Part shown: in pieces, positions 24,840 to 36,009 of the stretch
Numbering within the stretch: position 1 is the first letter of the stretch
Layout of the letters: every line of letters starts with the position of its first letter
DNA from: Montifringilla adamsi
Taxonomy: Eukaryota > Chordata > Aves > Passeriformes > Passeridae
Assembly (NCBI GenBank): GCA_017590115.1
Contig: JAGGNK010012559.1
Coordinates: forward strand, 6,364,789 to 6,428,788
Direction: 5' to 3'
DNA length: 64,000 bases
Position numbers and translations under genes: made by a program
The notes under the pieces: model-generated
What the model saw: the letters and a program-made list of their open reading frames with translations, nothing else
The model's database searches: none
Told to the model about the DNA's origin: nothing

Positions 24840-25016
24840 CCAGCTCCTGGCCCTGGGGCCAGCCCGGGGGTCCAGGCCCGGGCCTGGGCTCTGCTCCTGG
24901 GGCCTGGGCCCGTTCCAGTTCCCTTTCCCGTTCCCGGCCCGGGCCCGCTCCGGTTCCCCGGTACCGGAAGCGCGCGCGGCCCGCCGGAAGTGACGCGCTG
25001 CGGGCGCGCCCCGGGC
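24840..25016 (+). promoter_or_regulatory. TMEM222: TMEM222 CpG promoter with two ETS sites
   Basis: GC- and CpG-rich DNA directly upstream of the start codon, without a TATA box. Two CCGGAAG ETS cores are at 24964-24970 and 24984-24990. The second continues into GTGACG, giving the composite ETS/CRE-like word CCGGAAGTGACG (24984-24995) found in many housekeeping promoters. Transcription probably starts within about 50 bp of the ATG. Confidence 0.7.
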
Positions 25017-28000
25017 ATGGCGGCGGCGGAGCCCGGCATGAAGCAGTTCAATGGCGGCGGCGGCGCCGCGCCGGACGCGGAGCGCGGCCGCTTCCCGCAC
25101 TGCGTGGTGTGGACCCCGATCCCCGTGCTGACGTGAGCGAGGCGCCGGGGCCGCTCCGGGGCGGGCGGGGCCGGGCCCGGGACGGGACCCCCTGGCCTCC
25201 CCCGGGGCCTCCCCTCACCGGTGCCGGGAGCCCCGCGCGTCTCCCGGGCCCCCGAGCCCCTCCCGGGACCTTCTCCCGGCTGCCCCCCGAGCCCCTCCCG
25301 GTCCCGTTGCCCTTCCCGCGGTGCTCGGGACCCCGGCCCGGCTCGGGCTCGTTCTGGCGGCACTGGCAGTGCGGGAAGGCCCCGTGCCCAACGGGCTGGT
25401 CCCGGCGGAGCGGAGCGATCCGGGCAACGCGGGAAGCGTGTTTGGAGCGCCGGGTTGGCCTCTGGGTCTGAGCGCAGCCCGTGCCCCGGGGCGTTCCCGG
25501 AGCAGTCCCGGTTCCCGGCGCAGTCCCGGTTCCCGGGGCAGTCTCGGTTCCCGGAGCAGTCCCGGTTCCGAAGCAGTCCCCGTTCCCGGGGCGGTCCCGG
25601 TTCCCGGAGCAGTCCCGGTTCCCGGCGCAGTCCCGGTTCCCGGGGCGGTCCCCGTTCCCGGGGCGGTCCCCGTTCCCGGGGCAGTCCCGGTTCCGGAGCA
25701 GTCCCGGTTCCCGGAGCAGTCTCGGTTCCCGGGGCAGTCGTCGTTCCCGGAGCAGTCCCGGTTCCCGGCGCAGTCCCGGTTCCCGGGGCGGTCCCCGTTC
25801 CCGGGGCGGTCCCCGTTCCCGGGGCAGTCCCGGCTCCTTGGCATCCCCGGGCTGGCTTTGCGTTCCCGGGCCCGGCAGCCGGGCGCGGGCAGCTCCCGGA
25901 GGGCTCGGGGCAGGCTGCGGGGCTGTCTGGGCACGGCCAGGCTGTTTCCAGCTCCGTTCCCCGTTCCCGTCAGGTGATGTTTGCTGGGCCGGGCTCCGGT
26001 CAGGAACAAGATGTGGTTGGGATGGGAACGGCTCGGGCACGGGCTGCACTGCCCCTCCTCTTTTGTCCTTTTTACCTCTTTTATTTTTTGATTGCTTCAA
26101 ATTGTCACCTCAGCCTTTTCCCGGAGGATTTTCCCGAGCTTTTTTAACATTCCTAACCCCAGCTGGGAATGCTGAAGGGAGCTGCCAGAGGCACTGAGTC
26201 CCTCGGGGAGGGAGGAGAGGGAAATGGGGGAGATGTAGATCTGGTGATGGAAGGGGTTGGGATGTGGGTCTGGAGGAAAGGGAAAGGGTTTGGGATGTAG
26301 ATCTGGTGATGGAAGGGGTTGGGATACAGGCCTGCTGCTCCCTGGGGCTGTTAACACCCACCAGGGAGAAGGTCTGTGAAACAGTGGGATCTTTTAGAGC
26401 GGGCAGTGCTCTTCCCAGAGCCAGGAGCTCTGTTTTCTGTCAGGAGAGCTTGAGTCTGGGCTGCTGGCAAGGTGGGCAGGGCGACCTGGTTTTTGGTTGC
26501 TGGAGTGGAAAGTCTGGTTTTGTGCCCAGGCAGTGCCTGCAGGATCTGATCTTTGTGCTTGGCTGCACACGGGGGCTTGTCTGGCACCTGGGGCTCCTCC
26601 TGCCTGCCCTGCCCTGGTGGGTGCAGGCTCTCTGGGGTGCAGGGCTCTCTGGGGTGCAGGGCTCTTTAGGGTTCAGGCCATTTGGGGTGCAGGCTCTTTA
26701 GGGTGCAGGCTCTCTGGGGTGCAGGCCATTTGGGGTGCAGGCTCTCTGGGGTGCGCTGTTCCCTCCCAGCTGCTGCCGCGGGGGCTGTTGCTGCTCCCTG
26801 GGTGCTGTCCCTGTGCCCTGGTGCTCCCCAGCCCCCGCCTGGCGCCGTGTCCCCGTGCTGGCAGCGGGGCCGGCTGTCCCCTGACGGGTCCCTGTCCCTC
26901 GCAGGTGGCTGTTCCCCATCATCGGCCACATGGGCATCTGCACCTCGGCCGGCGTCATCCGCGACTTCGCGGGGCCCTACTTCGTGTCCGTGAGTACCCC
27001 TGCAGCCCTTCCCTGCTCCCACAGCTCCTTCAGGGCCCCTCTGGGCTCCACTGCAGCTCGTCTGGGGGCTGATGAGTTTGGTGAGGACAAGGGGGAAAAA
27101 ACTCGTGTGTTCCAGGCTCTAAATTAGGAGTTAAATCCTCTTAATTCTGAGTAGCATCACTGCCTTCAGCTGTGGTTGTTTGTGTCGTGCTGCTCAGCAT
27201 CAGCTGTGTGCCAGGCCTCTTGAGCTGCTGAGGGTCCAGGGGATTCTGAAAGTAAAGACAGTTTTAATTTGGGATAATTAATGCTCCTAATTGACTGGGG
27301 CGTTCACAACCAAGAGTTAACAAAATATTAACACTTAAAAAAAAAAAAAAGGGAGGGGAGCAAGGCACTTGTAGGTGAGTGATGTCACTGTGTGTGGGGT
27401 GTAGAGGTGCCCGTGCCCAGAGCAGGAGAATGGGGACAGTGGGATCCTAACCCAGCACCCTGGGCTTGTGTCTGGGGCAGCTGGATCACTCAGCCAGCTG
27501 TGGCACCTCCAGCACCACCCATCCCTGAATATTGCCTTCAGCCTCCTGAGACAGCTCTCCTCTTGTTTTTGTAGGAAGACAACATGGCCTTTGGGAAACC
27601 TGTGAAGTAAGTGCTGTGTGTTTGTATTAAACTGAGCAGCTGCCCTCATTCACCTTGCTTTTCAGGAGACCACGTTAAATTAAATCTTTTTAGCAGCATG
27701 ACAGCAACGTGGTGGTGTTAATAAGCAGAGCTTTGTTAGAGAAAAGGAAAAGAGGAGGCTAAACTGTTCTAGGATGTTGTTAACAAGTGCTCTGAGTAAA
27801 CACTGCCTGGCTGTGCTGCTGAGCTGAGGTCACTGCCATCCTGTCACTGCTGGGGCAGGACAAGGGGCTGGCTTTGTGTCCCCAGGTCAGCTTTGTCTTC
27901 AGGATGGCTGGGGGTTCCTTGGGGATGTGGAGCAGCTCAGGCTGTCCCCTGAGCTCTGTGATTTCTGTCTGGGGTGCTGAGCAGCCTTTCTGCTGCCCCT

Positions 28001-29749
28001 GCTTGTCTCTGGGAGCTGGGCTCTGTGTTCCAGAGGCACTGGATTTATCCAAGTGCTTTAGGTGTGTGCAGGGCCAGGGGCTGGACTCGATGATCCTCGT
28101 GGCTGCTTTGAGACTGTGATTCCACCACCTTCCTGCTGGGAGGAGCAAGCCCTGGGGGAGCTGCAGCAGCTGCACAATGCCAAGGGAACTGTTCTCATCC
28201 TCCTAGGTACTGGAAGCTGGATCCCAGCAAAGTCTGTGCCACTGGCCCCAACGCCTGGGACACGGCCGTGCACGACGCCTCCGAGGAGTACAAGCACCGC
28301 ATGGTACAGCCCTGCCCTGCCCAGCTCTTCCCTGCCCTGCCCAGCCCTGCCCTGCCCTGCCCAGCTCTGCTCTGCCCAGCCCTTCCCTTCCCTTCCCTTC
28401 CCTTCCCCCTGCCCTGCCTGGGAGGGAGGGAGGCTCCCCCAGAGGCTCCAGGGAGTTCCCAGGGGATTCTGGATACTCCATCCCTGGAAGTGTGCAAGGC
28501 CAGCTTGGAGCAAGGAGCTTCACAGTCCATCCAACCCAAAGCATTCCACGATTCCCTGTCTCTGCAGTGGTTGGAGGGGATCTCTCCCCAGTATTTGGCT
28601 GCTTGCACGGGGGTGAGAGCTGGGAAACCTCAGGGGCAGGATTTCTAATCCCTTTTTGTGTTCCAGCACAACCTTTGCTGTGACAACTGCCATTCCCACG
28701 TGGCTCTGGCCTTAAACTTGATGAGGTACGACAACAGCACCTCCTGGAACATGGTGAAACTGTGCTTCTTCACACTCCTCTATGGGAAATACGTCAGGTG
28801 AGCTGAGGGACAGCCTGGATTCCGCAGCACAGGGGGCTCTTTCCTTCTCCTGAGCCCTCTGAAGCCTCGCCTGGCCCATGGAGAAGGGAGAAACATCCCC
28901 CAAGCCGTGGGTGTGTTGCTGTGGGTGGTGCTGTCACTGCCTGTGCTCAGCAAGAGAAGCAGGAGTGCTTGCTGGGCTGCCCTGGATGCTGCTCCCAAAA
29001 TCCTGTTTCTGGCTGCTGATTTGGAGTGCCTGGAATTTGGGAAATGCTGGCTAAAGCAAGTCTCACTCTGGCTGGGTTAGGTCAGAACATAAGGTCACAG
29101 GATGGCTTCTCTCCAAGGATTACTGGATTCCCTCCCTCTCTTGAATCTTGTTTACATAAAAACTGGTCTGATTTCCAGCTGCTGTGGAGCTTCCCACTGC
29201 AGTGGGGAGGGAAACCCCGAGCTGCCCTTAAGGAAAGGCTCACGAAGCTCCACTTCTGTGGTCTTCCCTGCACTGGAAGAGCTTCTTTGCCTGCTTTTGG
29301 GCAAGGATAGCTCCAGCTGTCTTGCTTAAATCCACCAGCAGTCAGAGCAACAATCCCTGTGGTAATGGGGTTTCATTTCTTGAAATGTCACCATTCCTGT
29401 CTGTGCAGGGATGCAATGAGCTTGTCTTTGACTTAATTTAAGCTGGAAGGAGACTGCAGCCCTGTTGTTGGTGATATATTTATTGTGGTCCTGGCTGAGT
29501 CTCAGTTTTTAACACCAGATTTCCAGGATGGGGTGTGTGGCAGTGCCAGCAGCAGGTAGCAGTCAGGCATCTGTCTCTTTCTGATTTCTCCAGTTGTTCT
29601 CCCATCCTTTTGTCTCTGCTGGTTTCTCACATTTAAACCTTCCCCCCTTTCCCTCCTGCAGCATAGGGGGGTTTGTGAAGACTTGGCTGCCCTTTGTCCT
29701 CTTCCTGGGGGTGATTGTGACCGTGGTTCTCACCCTGCACCTGCGGTGA
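25017..29749 (+). CDS. TMEM222: TMEM222, DUF778/RTE1-family membrane protein
   Basis: Exons: 25017-25132, 26905-26989, 27575-27606, 28207-28303, 28667-28797, 29662-29749. All are GT-AG, phases agree, and the total is 549 nt or 182 aa. The start [11 protein letters not shown] follows the CpG promoter; the human protein (about 208 aa) is longer only at its variable N-terminus. The conserved core is intact: [11 protein letters not shown] at about 29-39, [20 protein letters not shown] (exon 2), [15 protein letters not shown] (exon 4) and the Cys/His-rich [19 protein letters not shown] (exon 5, about 111-129). A hydrophobic C-terminal segment lies at about 155-182. The family shares DUF778 with plant RTE1, an ER/Golgi regulator of the ethylene receptor ETR1. 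In people, loss of TMEM222 causes a neurodevelopmental disorder; its molecular activity is not established. Confidence 0.96.
25480..25845. repeat. 18-bp minisatellite in TMEM222 intron 1
   Basis: About twenty copies of an 18-bp unit of the form GGTTCCCGGRGCRGTCCC with point variants. The period is a multiple of three and the units lack stops, so the array is open in many frames on both strands; the proline/glycine-rich reading frames here are artefacts of it. Confidence 0.93.
26620..26756. repeat. about 20-bp GGGGTGCAGGCTCTCT tandem repeat
   Basis: Six to seven imperfect copies of (C/T)TGGGGTGCAGGCTCT in TMEM222 intron 1, ending about 150 bp before exon 2. Confidence 0.85.
28068..28124 (+). 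mobile_element. CR1 LINE 3' tail fragment
   Basis: GGGCTGGACTCGATGATCCT is the CR1 3' end; it is followed by a degraded tail (GACTGTGATTCC). Plus orientation, in TMEM222 intron 3. Confidence 0.65.
28305..28412. repeat. CCCTGCCCAGCTCTT / CCCTT low-complexity tract
   Basis: A pyrimidine-rich tandem tract made of CCCTGCCCAG-type units followed by a CCCTT run. It starts directly at the donor of TMEM222 exon 4 (28304). Confidence 0.88.
28468..28562 (+). mobile_element. CR1 LINE 3' fragment
   Basis: Reads CATCCCTGGAAGTGTGCAAG, then CCAGCTTGGAGCA, then ATCCAACCCAAAGCATTCCA. This is the CR1 3' end in plus orientation with an internal deletion, about 100 bp before TMEM222 exon 5. Confidence 0.75.
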
Positions 29750-31830
29750 TGGCAGCCCTGACCCCCCAGTGCCTGAGCACACAAAGGAAGAAACTGTGAC
29801 TGATCCAGCAGGATGGAGGCGTGGCACTCTGGGAGCCTCTTCCAGGGAAGGTGGCAGCCCCACTCCATTGTGACAGCTCATCTTCCTCTCCTGGAGTTGG
29901 CTTCTTTTCCTCCTGTTTCTGTTCTGTCCATGGTGTCTCCCAGTGTCAGGGGTCTGGAAGCTTCTGTCCTCTCCCTTTCTGCAGCTGGGAAGGTGGGACT
30001 GGGATCAGGAAAGGAGAGGGGTGGGCACCTTTGCTTTCAGTGCCAGGAGAAGCCTCAGGGCAAGCTCTGCCTCCTGCAGTGGCACGAGCAGATGCACCTT
30101 GGGAGGGTCTCTCTGGTCAGCTGCTTCCTCCTCTTCACCAGATGCTTCCTCACGTTCCCTGGCTCTCCCGTTAGGAGCTGCAGTTTTCCCTGTGGCACAT
30201 CTCTCCAGCAGCACACATTCCAGAGGGGAGGTGTGGGGCTCTTCTGGGAGGGTGGGGTGCCCAGCACTCAGTGATGGCCCCCAGCAGTGGCAGGAGGTGT
30301 GTGGGACACTCCTGAGGGACGCTCCGTGGCAGGGCCAGCTGCCCTGCTCCTGCTGCTGGGCCTGGAAGGGCAGGGAAGCTGAAGGGCTGGCTAGGGAACA
30401 GCTCATGGCAGGGTGCACCCTTCAGGAGGCAGCCCTTCGTCCCTTTCAGCTTGTGCCAGAGAAAATATCACTTCCCTGCTTCTCCCTGGGCTCTCTGTTG
30501 CTAAATCTGGCTCTGCAATCCTCACAGGCCACTCGTTTCCCTTTGATCCCCCTGCTCCCAGCAGGCAGCAGCTGGGGCAGAGAGCCTGAGCCTGGGGCTG
30601 CAAAACCTCAGTGGGAGCAGCACCTGAGCCTGGAGCTGGGGAGGGGAGGGAAGGCACTGGAAGGTGCCTGTCTGGCTGGGCTTTGCAGCAGCAAACTGGG
30701 GCAGTTCCTGGGTGGTGACTGGGAATGTTTAGGGAGCTTTGGAGAGCACGCCTGGGCACGGGTGCTGTGCAAGGATTGGTGTGAGGAGCACAGCTCGGGC
30801 AGGATGGGCCATGGGGGGACTGTCCCTGGGTGCCAGGCAGGAAGGGAGTTTGGATGTGAGCTGGAACCCCTTCTGCCACTGGGTCTGCTCTGCAGGTGCT
30901 GCTTTTGGAGGGCTCTGAGTTTTAAACCCCAGCCTGGCTGCAGGCTCCTGTGCAGCTGGGCAGGTTCCTGCTGGCTGCAGAGGGGGCAGAAGAGCTTTTC
31001 CACTCACCCCTTGACTCCAGTACCTGATGGGTTCCAAGGAATCCATTTCAGGGAGTGCTTGTGGCCAGCAGGAAAGCTTTTCTGGGGTCCCTGCCATGCC
31101 TGCAGCTTCCTCTGACTGTGGAACCCCCTCACTGTCAGCTCGCTGGTTTTCAGACCCCTCCCCGTGTGCCTCTGCCACTTCCAGCCATGTGGGAGGGTCG
31201 GACCCTCCCCTCGAGCTCGTTTCTGTGTTTTCCCTTTTCCTCGGTCACTTTTGCAGCAGCCCTCTCACGTTGTGCTCGTTGTTGTCCCTCTGTGTCGCGG
31301 CGTCCCCGCAGCCTGGGGCGCTGCGGGGCTGCTCTGTGCAGCGCTCCCTTCCGAGTGCGGGGCAGGGCACCGAGAGCTCCGGGACCCCGATCAAAGAGAG
31401 CCCGGTGAAGGGCCGGGGCGTTCCCAGCTCTGCTCTCCGCCCGGGAGAGGGGAATGCTTTCCCTGGTGTGATTTCAGAGCGATCCCTTGGAGTGCCGGCC
31501 CGGGGCTGGACCCACCCTCAGCAATAACCTCGAGCCCCTCCGCCCAGCCCGCCCTTGTTTTATCCACGAGCTCTGCAAGAATTGCCAAAGCTGAGGCTTG
31601 GGGGTGTCAGGGGGCCCCTGGACTTCCAAAACCCCACTGTGAAATTCCCTCTCGTTTGCTCCTGATGCTTTTTACAGAGCAGAGTTTGGAATGGCGAGGG
31701 CGAGCCCCCATCCCTCATCCTTTGTTCCCTTCATCTCTGCGGGGCGCTGGATTTCTTTGTAAATATTTAAACTCTGCTTCTGTGGTTTCATAATCCCGAC
31801 GGCAGGGAAATAAACTGATTTCTGTGGATA
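29750..31830 (+). other. TMEM222: TMEM222 3'UTR with AATAAA at 31809-31814
   Basis: The stop TGA is at 29747-29749. The first canonical AATAAA in a good context (AGGGAAATAAACTGAT, with a TGT/GT-rich stretch just after) is at 31809-31814, giving a roughly 2.1 kb 3'UTR. The 390-residue open frame at 29943-31115 shows no family resemblance and is taken as untranslated sequence. Confidence 0.7.
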
Positions 31831-32824
31831 TCTGCGAGTGCTGTATCTCCTCCCTCCTCCCAGCCCTCAGCCCAGAGCGGGGCTGGGATCAGGATCTCCC
31901 TGCCCCACTGAGCCCCGGCCCCTCTCCTGCCCAAAGGATCCTCAAGCTCCCACACCTTTGGCTTTATGAACTCATCCTGGAGCCCTTTTCCCTGCTCCAG
32001 GGAAAACTCCCAGCCCTGGTGCTGGGGAGGAGGTTTGGGGGGGCAGGAGAATTCCCCATCCCTGCAGTGCAGGAAGGGTTTGTGGGATTTAATGCTGGGT
32101 CTCGACGCCTGGGCAGGAGCAGCCAAGTGTTCTGGGGTGGGAGATGCTTTTTTCCAAGGTTGATTCCCTTCAGCTGTGAACAGCTTCCCTTTTGTCTGTG
32201 CTGTGTCCTTTTTTCCGGGAGGCACTGCTTTCCCAGCTCCTTTCCCTTCCCAGGGGAGGGGACGCCTGTGCTGGCCCTGGGGCTGCCAGAAGCAAAGAGC
32301 CAGACTCATTTTCCCTCTCCCAGCAGGGTCTGCTGCCTGGGCTGGGAGCAGAGCTGTGCCTGCTGACTGCAGATGCAGCCGCCGATTTTCTGTTCCATCT
32401 GACATCCAGAGGCTGGAGCTGTGGGGAGGGAGTACATCAGCCTTAAAATTAGGCTGTGTCCGAGGCCAGGGGATTTCACGGTGCAGCCATTTCATGGAAA
32501 ACCACCTGGATCCTCCTGCTCAGCCCCTGCCGGCGAGCGAGCTCAGCTCCCGCGGGCTGGCAGGCGGCTCCGGGGGCTTCATCCCGCACACATCTGTCGG
32601 GGAAGGTGAGGGGAGGATGCAAAGCCCCCGGGACCGCAGGGGTCCCTCCCCGCCTGCCAAGCCTGGCAGGATTTCCCAAACACTCTCCTGCTGCCGGGAG
32701 CTCCGGGGATCAGCGGGATGTGCGGGATGAGCCCGTGGTTCGGGTCACTGCAGGGAGGGAAGAGCCGGGCCGAGCGTGCCGGGCAGTGCTGCTCAGAGCC
32801 CGGGCAGAGGCTGCCCTGCGAGCC

Positions 32825-32945
32825 CGGCTCCCCTGCTCCCCTCCGCCCTGCTCCCCTCCTTTCCTCCTCTCTGCTCCCCTCCTTTCCTCCTCTACTCCTC
32901 TCCCTCTCCCTCTCCTCTCCCTCTCCCTCTCCCCTCCTTTCCTCC
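32825..32945. repeat. Polypyrimidine/polypurine tract
   Basis: About 120 bp almost entirely C and T on the plus strand (CCTTTCCTCCTCT, CCCTCTCCCTCTCC units), partly mirror-symmetric. Such tracts can form triplex (H-DNA) structures. Confidence 0.9.
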
Positions 32946-33800
32946 TCGGGCTCCCAGCGCGGCTCCGGAGCCCGGAACGCTACAGAATGGAGCGCCAGGA
33001 CCCGTCCCAGCTGCCGCACGGCCTGAGCGGGGTCAGTCCACCCCGGAGCGACCCCGCTGCTCCCCCAGACCCCTCCTGGCCGGGGGTGGCCGCGGGTGAG
33101 CGACCCCGCCGGGCAGCAGGGCTGGAGCAGGGCTGGGTCCCGACCCCGGCCCGCGGAGCCCCTTTGAAGTGCGGTCACTTTTCGGCAGCTGAACGGAGGG
33201 GAGGGGTCCCAGGGGTCGCCCCCTTTGGGGGGTGCATCAAAGGCTCCCCCAGGAGCGATATCCGTGGCACTGGGAGCTCTGGGAGCTGCGGTGCCCCCCA
33301 GGCTGTGATCCCTCCTTGTCCTCGCCGCTGCTCCCAGGCAGGGGAGGGGAAGGGGGTGAGACCCCCGCTGGCCTCCCAGCCAGGCCTTGAATGTCATTCC
33401 CAGGCGGAGCCACAGCTGGAAACGCCTCGAGGTCCCTGCTCTGGCGTGGGGATTTGAAATAAAAAATTAAAAGTAGCTGCAAGCAAAGGGCCCCCAGCCC
33501 CGGGGAGTCGGGGTCTGTCCCAGGGGGATGTGGCACATTCCCGTGTGTGGCACCGTCCCCGGGAGGACGGAGGGCACGGGAGGCTGAGACCCCAGGACAG
33601 GAGCGGGCCCGGTGCCCCCGTGCCCTTGGGGGGACACTTGGCAGTGTCAAAGCCGGGGTGCCGTGCTGCAGGGGCTTCCCCACTGCCCAAAAATCCACTG
33701 CTGGGTCTGCCCCTGCTCCAGCGCCTGCTCCTGCCTCAGTTTCCCCCCAGGAGAACCAGACCTGCCTGTACCTCCCGGACCTGAGGAGCGAGTCCTGCAG

Positions 33801-33925
33801 GGGCAGGAGGCTGGGAGGAGGCTGGGAGGCAGGGCTGGGAGCAGGGCTGGGAGGAGGGATGGGAGCAGGGATGGGAGCAGGGCTGGGAGCAGAGCGGGGA
33901 GCAGGGCGGGGAGCAGGCCGGGACT
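33801..33925. repeat. GGGAGCAGGGCTG 10-bp minisatellite
   Basis: Tandem GCTGGGAGSA / GGGAGCAGGR units, purine-rich on the plus strand, with about twelve imperfect copies. Confidence 0.88.
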
Positions 33926-34061
33926 CGCTCCTGGCCAGCGCTGGCTCGGAGCTGCCCACGCGGCGCCGAGGAGAGAAAAAACCTGCCCTGTGCCTGTGCC
34001 AGGGCTGCCTGCAAGGAAAACCATCCCCGAGGGCTGGCCCGGCACCTGGCTCAGGTGTGCT

Positions 34062-34200
34062 GCTGGCCAGGGTGTTCCTGGGTGTCCCAGGGTGTCCCTG
34101 GATGTTCGTGGGTGCCCCAGGGTGTCCCTGGGTGCTCCTGGGTGTCCGAGAGTGTCCCTGGAGGCTCCTGGGTGTCCCAGGGTGTCCCTGGGTGTCACCA
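34062..34200. repeat. GGGTGTCCCAGGGTGTCCCT minisatellite
   Basis: About eight imperfect 15-17-bp units (GGGTGTCCCTGGRTG) in tandem. The unit resembles the GGGGTGTCCCC repeat in the last SYTL1 intron (39300-39655). Confidence 0.88.
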
Positions 34201-35084
34201 GCCTCTGTCCCCAGCACCCCAGGCTGTGGCTGAGGCTCGGCACACTCGCTGCATCTCTGGGCCCGGGGGGATCCCACTCCTCTGGGACCCCCCAGCAGAG
34301 CTGAGCAGCGAGCTCTGCAAGGGGAGAGGGAGGTGAGACCACGGACAGACACACGGAGCCGCTGCTGAAGTCTCATTTCCTGAGAAACCAGGCTAAAAAT
34401 AATCCCCTTTTCTTGCGGTCCTGTGCTCGTTAAGTGCTGCCATCTCACACTGAAGCTGGGGGGAGCCTGTCCCCACCCCCAGCCGGCTGCTCTCCCTCTG
34501 TTATCCAGGGAAACTGAGGCACGGGTCCCGCTGTGCTGCTCCTGCCCCGGGTTTATCCCTGCCTGGCCCTGTTGAACCCATCCTGCGTGGGGCTGAGCGC
34601 CCAGGGTGGTCCTGGCTGCTCAGGACCCCCGGCCTTTCGGAGCAGGATGGGGCGGTGGGCTGGATGTGTCCGTGGGACAGGGAATGGGGGCTGCGGGAGC
34701 CATGGGGGGCGTGGGAGGTTTGAGGAGGGGGCTGGGAATGCATTATGGGTTGGGGGCTGTGGAGCCGAGGGCACCCTGGGGATGGGGTCCTGCAAAGCCC
34801 CAGGACCGGGGCTCCACACTGCCTTTGGGTGGGGGCTTCAGGGTGCGGCAGGGGCTCCCCCGTGCCCAGCACAGACCAGTCCCCCCAGTCCCCCCAGGGC
34901 AGCCCAGGCGCTCCCCCGGGAGCCCCAGAGCCACCTCCTGTCCCCAGCCCCGTGTGACACCAGCTGGGACATCCCCCACCCCCTTTTCCACACCCTTGGC
35001 TTCGAGTCTCCGCCAGGCTTGGGGTGCCCCCGTCCCCAAGGGGCTCATCCCCTCTGCGCCACCCCTTCCCAGGCGCTGACGCCT

Positions 35085-35277
35085 CCCAGTTCAGCCCAGT
35101 TCAGCCCAGTTCAGTCCCGTCCGGAGGGTGCTGCTGGCTCCAGTCCCTGCTTTCGTGCCGCCGGGCGCGGAGGCGCTGCCGGGGCTGCGCTTGAGTCACC
35201 GGGCACAGCACCCAGCGGGCCGGGGGCACCGCACCCATCGGGAGGCGCCGAGCCAAGGAGACCCCCCAGCTGGGCAG
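35085..35277 (+). promoter_or_regulatory. SYTL1: Candidate SYTL1 promoter / first exon
   Basis: A CpG-rich segment that begins with three copies of CCCAGTTCAG (35085-35115) and ends at a strong donor, CAG|GTAAGA (exon end 35277). It is the best donor upstream of the first recognised SYTL1 exon. It is probably a first exon, coding status unknown: one frame runs open into the donor with the phase needed to join exon 36010, but the peptide resembles nothing I know. Confidence 0.35.
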
Positions 35278-36009
35278 GTAAGAGGGGGCGCGGGGCTGAG
35301 CCCGCTGCGGTGCAGGGGGGGGCTGGCCTCGCTCCTCTCGCCCCCTCGGGCGGCTGCACGCCCCCTCCCCGTGAGGAGCGAGGCTGGGGGCTGCGGCTCA
35401 CGCCTTTCGGGGGTGGGTTTCCCTGTCCCCACGCTGGGTCTGAGACCCCCGAGGTGGGGGAGCGAGGGTGTCCGGACAGCCCTGGACTGGGCTCGAGGTC
35501 ACCGGGACCCTCCTGGGGGCTGTGGGGGTCACCCGGGGGCGCTGCCCGTGGGTGCAATTTGGGGAGGGGGCCTCTCACGCCGTCTGGTCTCCCCCCCTCC
35601 GTCTTGTGGGGCTGCCTGCAATGAAAAATGGGGGACGCGCAACCCCCAGCTGCGGCTTGCTGGGGAGGTTTAACTGGTTTGACTGGTCCCGGTGTGGGTG
35701 GGGGGCGGGTGCCCGCACCCCTGTGCGCCTCGGGGGGCTCTGCGCTTCACCTCGGCTCGGTTTTGGGGACCCCACAGGGAACGGGGCACCGCAGCAGCGC
35801 CTGGCTCACACCTAGGTGACATTTTTAGGTGGTGGCTCTGTTCCGGGGCGGGGGGACCCCCCCGTGTGCCGGCAGTAAACAGGATACGAGCGGCTGCGGC
35901 GGGGAGACAGCGGCGGCATCGCCCCGGCCCGGGGGAACCCGGTTCGTGGCTGGGGGGCTCGGGGGGCGGGGGGGCCGCGGCTGCCCCGCTGAGCCCCCCC
36001 ATGCCCCAG

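Larger units (their letters stand above)
31831..36009. other. TMEM222-SYTL1 interval / SYTL1 5' region
   Basis: GC-rich DNA with no exon I can assign confidently. It holds the pyrimidine tract 32825-32945, minisatellites at 33801-33925 and 34062-34200, and a CpG-rich segment with a donor-like end at 35277. An ATG at 32987 in a decent context opens a short frame (MERQDPSQLPHGLSG) that reaches GTCAGT at 33032. Its phase does not fit the first supported SYTL1 exon, so I do not call it. Confidence 0.5.

Noticed and set aside
25048..26100. 350-residue minus-strand frame and several plus-strand frames with [14 protein letters not shown] repeats
   Set aside because: All are produced by the 18-bp minisatellite in TMEM222 intron 1, whose period is a multiple of three and lacks stops.
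29943..31115. 390-residue open frame after TMEM222
   Set aside because: It lies wholly in the TMEM222 3'UTR, with no family resemblance and no splice or promoter signals.
32987..33031. Short ATG frame MERQDPSQLPHGLSG ending at GTCAGT, considered as SYTL1 exon 1
   Set aside because: The donor is weak, its phase (0) does not join exon 36010 (needs 1), and it has no Slp-domain resemblance.
33237..34448. 403-residue minus-strand open frame
   Set aside because: It runs through two minisatellites (33801-33925, 34062-34200) in very GC-rich DNA and has no recognisable domain.
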